DNA from: Gnetum montanum
Taxonomy: Eukaryota; Streptophyta; Gnetopsida; Gnetales; Gnetaceae
Direction of reading: 5' to 3'
DNA: 45,009 nucleotides
Assembly: GCA_015680685.1 (NCBI GenBank)
Contig: MNCI01034009.1
Location: 1,182,093-1,227,101 of the forward strand
The position numbers and the translations under genes are program-made. Of this stretch, positions 11,063 through 21,759 are shown piece by piece. A model generated the notes under the pieces. The model did not search any database. It was given only the letters and a program-made list of their open reading frames with translations, and was not told the DNA's origin. How positions within the stretch are numbered: the first letter of the stretch is position 1; every line of letters starts with the position of its first letter.

Positions 11063-11657
11063 TAGTTATAGAGTAATGTCTTAGACTTGAACCAATAGTG
11101 TTAGAAAGTCAATTTGGATTTATGCTAGGGAGATCTACTATAGAGGCTATTTTCTTAATATGATAATTGATGAAGAAATTCAAAAAACATAGGAAAAATA
11201 TACATATGATCTTCATTGATTGGAAAAACCATATGACAAAGTACCTAGAGATACTATTTGGTGGACATTGCAAAGTAAAAATATCCTTGATAAATATATT
11301 AAAGTGATTCAAGACAGGTATGAAGGAGCTATCACTAAAATTAGAATAGCTTGTGAAACAACATTTCATTTTCCTATCATAGTAGGTCTACATCAAGAGT
11401 CTGCACTTAGGCCATACTTCTTTGCCACTATTATGGATTAATTAATCAAGAAAATATAAGATGAGACCCCTTGGTGTATGCTATTTGCGAATGATATTGT
11501 GTTGTTGGATACAACTCGAGAAAATATTGCTTCTAAAATGAAAAAGTGAAGCTATACTCTAGAATCAAGAGGCTTTAAAATTAGCAAAAGTAAGGTAAAA
11601 TATATGGAATGTAATTTTAGTAACAACACAAATAGTGGTGAAATAGAAGTGACAATT
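11063..11657 (+). pseudogene. LINE 1 (RTE-like), left part: reverse transcriptase core
   Basis: The translation carries the non-LTR RT signature in order: SQFGFMLGRSTIEAIF, then FIDWKKPYDKVPRDTIWW, then the IVGLHQESAL block, then PWCMLFANDIVLLD (11472-11510). The usual FADD is FAND, one catalytic Asp changed to Asn (codon 11490-11492). The sequence pattern is that of plant RTE-clade LINEs. The element seems 5'-truncated near 11063, as is usual for LINEs. It stops at 11657, where element B begins, and continues at 20667 in the same frame. Several stops make it a pseudogene. Confidence 0.88.
11653..11657. other. Target-site duplication of element B, left copy
   Basis: CAATT here and CAATT at 20662-20666 flank element B. 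Removing the element and one copy joins the LINE codons of EVTI directly to LKEKK without a frame change, which confirms both element ends. Confidence 0.88.
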
Positions 11658-12588
11658 TTATGAGTCATAGTTTTGTTGGCTACGTCTGCGTCGACGTAGC
11701 CTCGTCGACACATCATATCATGCGTCAACAAGGTCCCATCGACACAATGTCTATATTCGGCTATAAATACATGTCCATGAGCCACATTTATGGCAATTGA
11801 GATTTTGTTCATAGAAAAGCTCATGTAGTTTGTTGATTTAAGAGTTAGAATTTTTCTTCTGAGTGCCTGCAACAAGAGTCATCGAGTGTATGAATCTTTA
11901 TTTGAGCATTGTTGTACCTAAGCATGATAGTGTGTGTGACAATAAAGATGAGATTTCTAATAAACCTTGCAACACTTTGGATAGATTAAATATTTCATTT
12001 ATGCATTTAATGTTTTCAATTATTTATTAATTTTCTTAATGATTTATTAAATGTTTTTAATTATTTATTAAATGATTTCCAATAGTTAAGCTAATGAAGC
12101 AATTAAGCAAGATAAGCTAGATAGATTAAACACATAAGTACAACTACTTCAAGTGTAACGTGTATTCACTTGGTAATACCAGTAGCATTATTGCTTGGTA
12201 TGCCCAATAGCATAGCGCTTGGTAACCCAGCAATGGATATGTGGGTTTAGGACATGTGTAGAAAGTAGGACCAAATGCTCATGTTAGGACTAGTTAGATA
12301 CTTGTAATTAGTTAAATTAAAATTATTTAATCCAATTACTTTTATCTCCCTTTGAATACCAAACCATAAAATATAAAATGATAAAAATCATATGTCTCAA
12401 TTACACTTAACCATACTAGTATACGTCGCAAGTGTAATTAGGAATACAATAATTGACCTTAAGGCAAAGATTCACTTCCTAGAAGACTAGTGCACCAGAA
12501 ACTATAAAGTCCATGGAATTCAACTAGATTGGGCGTGAACGCTTTGTGATCCATATGGTTGGACATAGGGGTATCTCGTCACTCATCA
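11658..12588 (+). repeat. 5' LTR of element B
   Basis: The first bases (TTATGAGTCATAG) correspond to TGTGAGTCATAG in the 3' LTR, so the terminal dinucleotide is mutated. CGTCGACG-type palindromic modules at 11685-11750 precede TATAAATA (11762-11769). An AATAAA lies in the R region near 11940. The LTR ends TCATCA, followed by TTAGCACCATTGCC, a decayed relative of element A's primer-binding site. Confidence 0.88.
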
Positions 12589-12739
12589 TTAGCACCATTG
12601 CCAAGGACTTTGTTTGTTGAAATGTGCATTATCTAGGATTAGTGAATATTATGTATATCATTAGACAAATTCAAGGTCAACATCACTCTCAATGACATAT
12701 AAACTACTAAGCACATTAATAATTTTATTCATTTTGGAA

Positions 12740-14625
12740 ATGTCTTCTTCTTCCCACAGATGTGAAGATGTCAAACAGTCAATCCCATCAGAGTGCAAAG
12801 TGGTATATACTCATCCAGATGAGTATGTACCAGACTTTACCTTCATCCTACAATAAGATGAATAGCTATGATGGCGTGACATGAAGGGCAACATTGTCTT
12901 GCCCCTCGATCAATCTATGCTTGGGATGTTATTTCAAATCCTAAAAAGTTAGGCATTGTAGATCTTCACGAAGAATACATTGTGAATGGTTATGACACTC
13001 AGAACTACTATCCCATTAAAACATAACGCAAGTGAGATCGATGTTAGGAGAAGCTCCATGAGGCTATGAAGGGAAAACATTTCACTAATTTCTTATTCCT
13101 ATTAGATTAAGATGATAATGAGGATCCTCCTTTTGAAGGTTCTCAACATGAAGATTCTCCACCCCCTATTACTGGTGATGAGGGTGCAACCCTAAACCTA
13201 CAATCCACTATTCATAAATTACGTTTAGGAAAATGTAATAGTTAAGGCAAGGACTTGAGCAAGCATTGAAATGGTAAGGAATCTAAGGATGGTGGTCGTA
13301 ATGAGTGAAAAAGTGATGGTAGACATTGTGGTGGTAGTGGTGGTCCACCTTCCTCTCCATCCTCTTCATCTGATTCCAAACATTCCTCTTCATCTACTAG
13401 TTTTCATACAAGCCACCATTGAAATAATCAGATGAAGGTGATCAAAAAGATAACAATGACTATGAAGGCCACCAAGACTGAAGAGGTGGCCAAAACCATC
13501 ATTGACGTCATCAATGCAGTGATGATGATGAACCTCTGTTGATGACTTGAAGCATGCTCAACATTGTAGAGGCAATTAGAATTCCAACTAGGCATAAGAA
13601 AGATAGCTGGATCAAGCTCTTAGACATGAATAATATCCCAAGATTTGAGGGGGGATACAATTTTGATCCATAGACACATCTACAAGCTTTCCATAATGCC
13701 TGTGCCTTACAAAATATAGAAAATGGGTGGTAGAAACTTAAGCTCTTCCCTAGGACACTCATCAAGAAAGTTGAAATTTGGTATTGGTCCCTAGAACTGA
13801 AATCTATCCGTAGATGGAAACCATGTTGGAGCTATTCAATGACAAATATCAAACGTACTCTAGAGTGTCTAATATGAGAAGGAAAATCCAAGGCTAGAAA
13901 CAGGGAACACATGAACCCTTGGATGCTGCCATGGGTAGATACTATTCACTCTTACATTGATGCCTTGGCCATGGTTATTCTTAGAAGAAACAACTTAGCC
14001 ACATCATAGATGGGCTCAGAGGAAAAACTAGAAGAACTCTTAGGATGTATGCCCAAGGGAGATCATCTGAACTAAGAGCTCATTAGATCCAAAGGTTAAT
14101 TGAGTAGGTAGCAAAAGAAGAAGGTGAGCTATGAAAAAGGAAAAGTGCAGAAGAGTATAATATGGATCCTTCCATTAGAAAATGGGAGGTCCGATTTTGT
14201 GATGAGGAGTCACCACTTGATGAAGTGGTGAATAGAAAAACCTTGCCCATCCAAAAATCTGGTTCTGATATTTCGACAAAGGTTAATAAATTATGGAACT
14301 CTTTGGATGAAAAATTTCAAACCACTATGAAGATTATTGAAGAATCCAAAGAGCAAAATAGTGATCATAACTAAAAAAGGCAAAAACAAGCTGAACATGC
14401 CTACCAAAGAGGTAAGGGCAAAGCTGTAGCCATAAAGGAGGTTGTAGAAATAAACTTTGATGATGAAACTGATTGTGACATTTGTCAATATGAACATCTA
14501 AAGAGATGCTACCCTGTGGTGTCACACTTACAAGAGTCTAGGGTCTATGCATTGAATCCTCAACTAGCATGTAGGTAAGCACCTAGATGATTGTCTTATT
14601 CTCAAGGTAATCCAAGGCAATTCCA
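12740..14625 (+). pseudogene. gag region of element B (related to element A gag)
   Basis: It begins MSSSSHRCEDVK at 12740, parallel to element A's gag, and shares the HPDEYVPDF and DMKGNIVL blocks. The capsid-like core at about 13630-13900 includes the NGWxKLKLFP-type segment also seen at 44290. The cysteine cluster CDICQYEHLKRC is at 14474-14509. The open stretch 14162-14374 is a fragment of this frame. Gag proteins build the particle. Many stops, mostly at former CAA/CAG codons, inactivate it. Glutamine-rich and proline-rich sequence follows (14600-14990). Confidence 0.8.
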
Positions 14626-15179
14626 CTAACAACAACAACAAGCTTACTACCCAAGTGGAGCTCCTCCACAACCTTATGAACAATACCAAGAGTGGTACTA
14701 ACCACAATCATGGGAAATGCCACCACCAAGGCAATAGTACCCTAATTGGCAACTAGATCCATATGGGTACTATCTTTAGCAACCCATCTCTCCAAGAAGT
14801 TTTGCAAGTCAAGCTGCATTTTAGCATCACTATTACTCTCTAGAGTATCACCAAACACATTCACCATCTACTTGAGGGAAAAACCCATATCCATATTACC
14901 CTTCACATCCATCTACACATGCACCTTTGCCTTCAACCAAGTTACCTTCTACTCCATCCATATAGAGTGAGATTCCTCCATAATTGCAACAATGAAATGC
15001 TATGAGGGCTATACATTCACAACTAGCTTTCTAGTTGAGTGGTTTGGACAATCGATTTAGAAAAAGGTCCTTCTTCTGACCTAGCAGTCCTCTCCAATCC
15101 TCACAATTTAGTCTAGGTGATCATCTTGCATCTTTAATACCCTCACCCTCTACATCAAATACCTTCTAGTATCCTTCAA

Positions 15180-15610
15180 ACCAAGTGCCACCTCGAATTT
15201 TCACTATGATGCTACTCATGCTATTTTCAACTAGATCAAGGTTGGCAATCTTTCCATGAAAAGGTCTAACCCATGAAGTCCACTCATTTACCTACAGATC
15301 ACTAAACATGAGGCATGTAAGGCTCTTCTTGACTCTGGTTTTAGAGTTAATTAAATCTCCCATGACATGTACAAGCCCTGGAACCTACCACCTCTCAAGA
15401 AGAGCAACATGCATCTAGAATTGGCAAATTAGTCAATTCCTATCCCTATAGACCTAGTAGAGGACATTGTGACCATAGTTTGTGGATGGTCCTATCCTAT
15501 TGATTTTCTAGTGATCAAGATTGAAAACTATAAAAGTGATCATTATGTCCTCACTTCAAAACTCCATTCCACCTTCTCTATCATCCATTTATGCTGCCAT
15601 AACTCACCTC
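15180..15610 (+). pseudogene. Protease remnant of element B
   Basis: Short blocks match the linker and protease of element A: the sequence around 15310-15380 corresponds to the LLDSG-type loop, and 15480-15560 to the VDGPxLLIF-type segment. The frame is shifted several times. It is recognised mainly by its position after gag and its likeness to element A at 6740-7110. No RT follows. Confidence 0.55.
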
Positions 15611-16620
15611 ACTACCAAGTTCTATGTTAAGCTCTATGTCTTGGTCTGATGTGTTTGAATTCTTGGGTAGATTCGTTTTGGTTGGTCCTTAACTTTTCAT
15701 GACCATTAATCAACTATGGGGCCCATGGACTCCTTAGTTGAGGTTATGCAAGGGCAACAAGGGCATGAGCCTACTGTGGGGAGAACCCAATTGCATATAT
15801 CTTGGTTTGATTAGTTAAGGTTCCTTACCTTTGACATCGCCACAATCCTATCTTTCGCATATTCCATTGTGTATTCTACTTAGTGCTTCTTAACCTTTTA
15901 TTTCATTCATCCCCTAAACCATTTTTTCTCAATTTTTTCAAATTTATGAGCTCCAACACCCTCTTCTCATGTTTTCATACTATTCTTAGCCTTTTGAGCT
16001 TCATTTGACCCTAATTTCATTCAAAAAATCTTGGTATTTTGCAAGTTTGACCAAAGTCAACAATCATCTATGGTGGTTAACAGTTGTGTTGACAAGGCCT
16101 CATCAACACAGTTGACCATGTTGATGAGGCCCCATCAACACATCACAAAAATCCTATATACACTGTCATGCAGTTAGAAATTTTTGTCATTTGCCTCATA
16201 ACACATAAGCAGTTTTTGTAATTTCTCAGAGTCCAAAATCTTCCAAAGCCCTTAACTTCCCAACTGTTTGTCCAAATCACTCCATTATTCAACCTTGCAC
16301 TTACCAGAGGTAAGATCTTTATCATGGGGGCCGCAAACCTTAAGGTTTCTAATGAAAAATTGATGAAAATTTTTGAAAATTTTTCTAACTCCCCCAAAGA
16401 GTTAATAACCTTAACAATATACAAACATCAATTTTTTCAAAAGTTAATCCTTTCAACAACCTCCAGAATGATTTATTAACACATAAATAGAATAATAATT
16501 GGAGTAATTAAATCAACCATAATCACAACTTAGCCAAGTGTAACTATCCTTAAGAGATAAAGGTATCCCAATTGTTTCATGTTACACAACAACTGCTAAC
16601 CCATGATCTCATTGTGATTA
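15611..16620 (+). other. LTR-like non-coding segment inside element B
   Basis: There is no coding similarity here. At 16085-16140 there are repeats (AAGGCCTCATCAACACAG, then GATGAGGCCCCATCAACAC) of the same kind as the U3 modules of element B's own LTRs (19735-19830). A CCTATATACACTG box follows at 16152. The order of modules, TATA and leader is LTR-like. It directly precedes the second gag ORF, as a 5' LTR or leader would. It is too diverged from the flanking LTRs to be called a copy. Confidence 0.5.
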
Positions 16621-16623
16621 CAA

Positions 16624-19510
16624 ATGGCACCAAAATCAAAATGCCTATAGGAAGGAGAACCCTCTCAACCAAGGGAGAAAAGGCCCAGAGTTGAAAGGGG
16701 CCAACAAGAACAAGTCTAAGAACCACCGAAGGTAAGCCATGCAACGGGACCTCTTCATGAGGAGCTCGAAGTGGAATCTATTTCACAAATTCCAGAAGAA
16801 GAAGTGCCCACTAAGCAATCATAGTGAGAAGAAGTGCCAGGACCCACGTCAAGTTTGAAGTCACTTTGACTCAAGCTTTCCTTGACATCATCAAGTTCCA
16901 GGAGATTCAACAATCAGTTCTTCAAGAAATCATCTTCAAAACATTCCTAGAGAAAGCTCCAGCAGAAGTTAAAATACAACTTAGCCAATCATCACATCTA
17001 GTAGGGAATGGTACATGGAAGAGACATATCTCTTTTTGAATAATCGAAGGCCAGGGTCCACAATCAAGATCAAGGACATTCAAGTGTCCTACTTGGTCGA
17101 AGCTATCACACAAGCACTGGGGTTGCCTAACATTAGAACATAATTGGCAGAACTATAAAAAAAAGGTAATCCTAAGGCCAAAAAGGAGGGGACTTAGTGA
17201 TGCTATGGGGTTGACCATAGGGAGTACAATGTGCTCACATCAGCGGAGCACATCAATTTCAAAATTGTGACCTATCACATTAATCCAATAGCAAGGCTCA
17301 GCAAAGTGACCACTTTCTTAACCCAAGCATGCACGGCTCTAAGCGGGAAATTTCTTGTGAACCCTCCACCACATATCTACTTGGAAATTGAAAAGAAATT
17401 CAAGGAAAATGAACATGGAAGAAAAACCATACCCTTTCCATGCCTCATTCGGAAACTCTGCAAAAGGGTAGGAATCGTTCACTATGCCAGCAATACAATC
17501 AGGTATGTTCCTTTTGCCTCATGGTCCGAAATTATGAAAGAAAAGATGCTAATGACAACTATGGAAGAGGAGTAGCTGCCACCATTGCCCACTCAAGAAA
17601 CAATGTTGGAAGCCTACGTAGCCATTGAGCGCTTGTGCAAAATTCAAGAGCAGCTCTTGAGTGAACAAGAGTAGCATGCAGAGATGAGGGGTGCAGATCC
17701 ATCTATATACTGACTAGCAATGAGTGACCTTAATGAAGTGGCTTGAATAGTCAACCAGATAGAGAGGGGTGGACCTATATTCTCTACCCAACGAATGTAG
17801 TTGCTCACAAGGTCAAATCCCAATGCTCAAAAGGTGATAGTGTCCTTATCACAACATCATTTATTCCTAGAAATCTTTGGGAATGCTGCCACCTTCTCAG
17901 TGCAATTGAAGGAAGGTGAAGGGGCAATTTTCCTAGTGATGTAGCACTAAGGGCAAGCGAAGGTAGTTGAGGTAGTGGCTAACCATGTCGCTGAAGCACT
18001 AAATGCACCTACAACATATGTACTAGATGTATCTACATTTTAAGATATGCAAATGTTTGCAGGCACAATCAATGAGAAGTTGAATGCAGCCTAGCATGAA
18101 GAATTACTGGATCAACTAATGGGGACCAGGTAACCAATTCCAAATATCTTCAATTTTCTAAAAAACATCATCGCAACCCTGTTAGAGCTACTGGATGCAA
18201 AGGGTGAGTGCATCATTCTAGAGGGGCAACTCAAAATGGCTCAAGCACAAAACCAATGCTTGGTTGCAGAGGTTACCAAATTACGTACCCACCTTATTGA
18301 TCCTACAATCCTTAGCCTAACAACAACTAAAAATGAAGCTTTCCAGTAGCTTTATAAATGATTTAGGAAGGTTGGGAGGAGGTAGTAATAACCATCTTTA
18401 ACTACTCCATAGTAGAAGCAAAGATGTACTCAATTTAGAAGGACTTGGCTCAGATGCGCTAGGAGAACAAGGCTTTGACTACACAAAATCATCGCCTGTG
18501 CAAAGTTGATGCCAAGAAGAAACAAATGCAAGAATTTATTCATCAATAGCAAGAGCAACTTATCAAGGTGAACACTAAGCTAAGGAGATTGGCCATAGAG
18601 AATCAAAATCTATCAATGGAGGAAGTTTGTGCCTTGTGCCAAAAGTTTGCTATCGAGATCACCGCCTGGAAAAATGAAGCCTTGAAGTTTGAAAAAGTCA
18701 AAAATCACTATAAAGACTAGGTTGGCTAGTAGAAAAAAGTTAACGAGAAGAATATCCAAATAGTGAAGGCAAACATAAATGAAGCCCTTTAGCAACTCCA
18801 ACAAGGGAAAGAAGTTTAGGAATCCATTGTTGATGGGATTGATGCCCACAACAAAGTAGAATTTTGATTGAAGGAGTTGCAAATAGAAGAAATGACAGAG
18901 TACATGGAGTTGGCCAATCTCTATCATGCAAACCTAACTATGATGACTGCTAGATGGCCATGGTCAGAGTTGGAGAAACAAGTCACTAGCCCATATTTAT
19001 TATACGAGGCAGAGTTCAAGCACCATAAAGACACCAAATAGAAGCTTGAGAAAGCAAATGTTGAACTTGAAGTTCTCAAAGCATGATTCACAGATCAACA
19101 ATCAACTCTTAGAACCTAGGCAAAAGAATGAATGACTACTAGAAGCTAAAGGATACATAAAAGCATTCAACATTGAATGCAAACAATTCACTAGCTAGTT
19201 CATCAATGCAAAGGAGTTGTTTCCAACAATACTATGTCCCTAGGATGTGCCCATTCTGACCCACATTGGTGAAGCTAAGTAGATAGTGCATGATCCTAGA
19301 AGTAAGGAGGAGAAAATGAAAGCACTGCTATATGATTTCTACCTCCCACTAGAAGTTGCAACAATAGCAGGATAGCCACAACTACCTCAATCACTGCACG
19401 TGTGTGAAGTCGAAGAAGGTCCCTTAAAACCTCAAGAGCCACCACCACCTAGGACTATCCGATCTTCTTCATCAAACTTCACGCCATCAAGGAACATGCT
19501 GTCTAATTTT
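16624..19510 (+). pseudogene. Second gag-type ORF of element B (related to element C ORF)
   Basis: It starts MAPKSK at 16624, aligned with MAPKRA at 26927 in element C, and the upstream bases TGATTACA match TGATTGCAG there. The N-terminal domain includes FEVTLTQAFLDI-like and LTSAEHINFKIVTYHI (17231 onward), IPFPCLIRKLCKRVGI (about 17430-17475) and further blocks found in element C (LEEKIYFKIGTYHI, LPFPCLIRKMCKHASI). This resembles the putative plant transposon protein domain (PF20167-like), an assignment made from memory of the family. The rest (18160-19130) is coiled-coil-like, ending with YMELANL-type blocks. Numerous stops make it a pseudogene. Confidence 0.75.
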
Positions 19511-19685
19511 GAAGAGTCATGTCATGGTGTTCAATTTTGTATCCTGAACACCATCATTTTTGTAATGTGTTGATCTATATGCCTGGGCACTCCATTTTTT
19601 GTCAAGTCAGTCTCTTTTTTAATGAAAGGCCAATCAATGATCCCATGCTTCCCAAGTTTGTAAAAGAACTCAAGGATGAATTTTC

Positions 19686-19702
19686 ATTCAGTCATGGGGG
19701 TA
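19686..19702 (+). other. Polypurine tract of element B
   Basis: CATTCAGTCATGGGGGTA directly precedes the 3' LTR and matches the tracts of elements A and C. Confidence 0.75.
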
Positions 19703-20661
19703 TGTGAGTCATAGTTCTGTTGGCTACATCAACAAGGCCTCATCGACGCAACCTTGTCAACTAGTTCTCATCGACGAGGCCTCATCGACGCATTGTATTA
19801 TGCATCGACAAGGCCCCATTAATGCAATGTTTGTGTTTGACTATAAATACATGACCACTAGCCAAATTTCTGGTACTTGGGAATTTAGTCACAGTGAAGC
19901 TCTTGTAATTTGTTCATATGAGAGTTAGAATTTTTCTTTGAAGTGCTTGCAATAGGAGTGATTAAGTGTGCAGATGTTTATTCGTGCATTGTTGTACGAT
20001 AGTGTGTGTGGCAATAAAGATGAGATTTCTAATAAACCTTGCAGCACTTTGGATAAATTAAATATTTCATTCATGCATTTAATATTTTTAATTATTTATT
20101 AAATGTTCCTAATAATTTATTAAATGTTTTTAATTATTTATTAAATGATTTCCAATAGTTAAGCTAATGAAGCAATTAAGAAAGATAAGCTAGAGAGATT
20201 AAACACATAAGTACAACCACTTCAAGCATAATGCGTATTCACTTGGTAATACTAGTAGCATTATTGCTTGGTACGCCCAATAGCATAGCACTTGGTAACC
20301 CAACAATGGATACATGGGTTTAGGACGTGTGCAGAAAGTAGGACCAAATGCTTATGCTAGGACTAGTTAGATACTAGTAATTAGTTAAATTAAAATTAGT
20401 TAATTCAATTACTTTTATCTCCCTTTGAACACCAAACCATAAAATATAAAATGATAAAAATTAGATGCCTCAATTACACTTAACCATACTAGTATACGTC
20501 ACAAGTGTGATTGGGAAGACAATGATTAACCTTAAGGCAAAAATTCACTTCCTAGAAGACTAGTGCACTAGAAATTATAAAGTTCATGGAATTTGACCAA
20601 ATCACGTGCGAACGCTTTGTGATTTGTATGGTTGGGCATAGGGGTACCTTGCTGCTCATCA
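19703..20661 (+). repeat. 3' LTR of element B
   Basis: It starts TGTGAGTCATAG and ends GCTCATCA. The U3 (19728-19835) contains about five copies of a module built on CATCGACGAGGCC and its relatives, in direct and inverted form. TATAAATA is at 19842-19849, and AATAAA lies near 20013. It aligns end to end with 11658-12588, with scattered, mainly transition differences. Confidence 0.9.
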
Positions 20662-21295
20662 CAATTCTCAAGGAAAAAAAGTTCCTCATTACAAATAATT
20701 CCATTACCTAAGATCAATCCTCCAATTAAATAGTAAAATTAATAGAGATAAAATAAATAGAATTGAGGAAAGATGGTCAAAATGAAGGCAAGCTAGTGGT
20801 GTTTAATGTGATAAAATAATACTAATAAAATTGAAGGGAAAATTTTTCAAGACAACAATTAGGCCTTCTATTTTATATGATGTTGAATGTTGGGCTATAC
20901 AAAAAAGGCATGAACAAAAAATTAGTATGGCAGAAATGTGAATGCTTCAATGGATGTTGAATGTTACTAGAAGAGATAAACTACACAACACAAAAATTAG
21001 AGGAATACTTAGGGTGGCTTCCATTTTAGATAATATATAAGAATGATATCTTAGATGCTTTGAACATGTGCAAAGAAGATCAGACAATGAGCCTATAAAT
21101 AAAGGTTGCTACATCATTGTTTCAAGAAAGCCACCAAAAGAAAAACCAAAGATGACTTGGGAAAAAATGATGAAAGATGATTTGAAGAAATTACAAATAA
21201 ACAAATATCTAACTCTTTATATAGGCGAATGGTGAAAAAGAACTTATGTAGTCAATCCCATTTTGCTAGGACAATGCTAGGATGATCATGATGAT
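20662..21295 (+). pseudogene. LINE 1 (RTE-like), right part: RT C-terminal region and 3' end
   Basis: This continues the frame broken at 11657 (counting one copy of CAATT). It shows the conserved C-terminal blocks of RTE-type ORFs: LRSILQ, then ERWSKWRQASGV, then KLKGKFFKTTIRPSILYDVECWA, then the LxWMLNVTRRDKLHN block and the PKMTWEKMMKDDLKK segment. It ends in TGATCATGATGATACT, an ATG-type simple tail also seen in LINE 2. The region beyond the RT palm is thought to bind the element RNA. Several stops are present. Confidence 0.88.
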
Positions 21296-21309
21296 ACTAT
21301 TATACCAAA

Positions 21310-21720
21310 GAATGTGTTTTAGAATCCTGGTATGTTGATAATGGATGCAATAATCATATGACAAGATAATTGAATTTCCTTATTAGCATGGATGAGTCCA
21401 TCACTAGCTAGGTAATAATGGATGATGGAATAGTTTGTAAAATAAAGAAGATAGATAAATTTGTGAAGAGAGGGAAGTCAAATGTTGGCAAGGTAGAAAA
21501 GAACCATGTTGAACTTGAAGCTAAGGTTGAAAAGTTGGATAAATGAGTTTTTACATCAGAATAAAATCTTAGAAGATCAACAATAAGATAAACATGGAAA
21601 AAGAGATGATTGCGAATCTGGCAAATGAGAAAGAGAATCTACATACGTAACTCAGTAAGGCAAAAGAGGATGTCAAAATGAGGGCTAAGATGACACCTAA
21701 AATTAATTTACTATAGGGAT
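21310..21720 (+). pseudogene. Copia-type protease fragment followed by coiled-coil sequence
   Basis: Starting near 21322 the translation reads ESWYVDNGCNNHMTR, stop, then a V(I/M)MDDG block, which fits the Ty1/Copia protease start W-x-(V/I)DSGCxxHMT. The Ser after the catalytic Asp is Asn here. From about 21477 to 21710 the frame becomes charged and coiled-coil-like (VELEAKVEKL, later NMEKEMIANLANEKENL) with frameshifts. No LTRs were found around it, so it is an isolated scrap next to the 3' end of LINE 1. Confidence 0.6.
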
Positions 21721-21759
21721 AGTTCTAGATTGTTACTAGTGTTTGTTGTATCCACATTT

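Larger units (their letters stand above)
11658..20661 (+). mobile_element. Element B: LTR retrotransposon without RT, inserted in LINE 1
   Basis: This 9.0-kb element has LTRs at 11658-12588 and 19703-20661 and a clean 5-bp duplication. The internal part holds a gag and protease related to element A (12740-15600), then about 1 kb of LTR-like non-coding sequence, then a second, unrelated gag-type ORF (16624-19510) related to the one in element C. It ends in a polypurine tract ATGGGGGTA. I find no RT, RNase H or integrase, so it is non-autonomous and would depend on proteins from relatives. The structure suggests a chimera formed by template switching, or a nested insertion that later lost one end. 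Confidence 0.85.
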
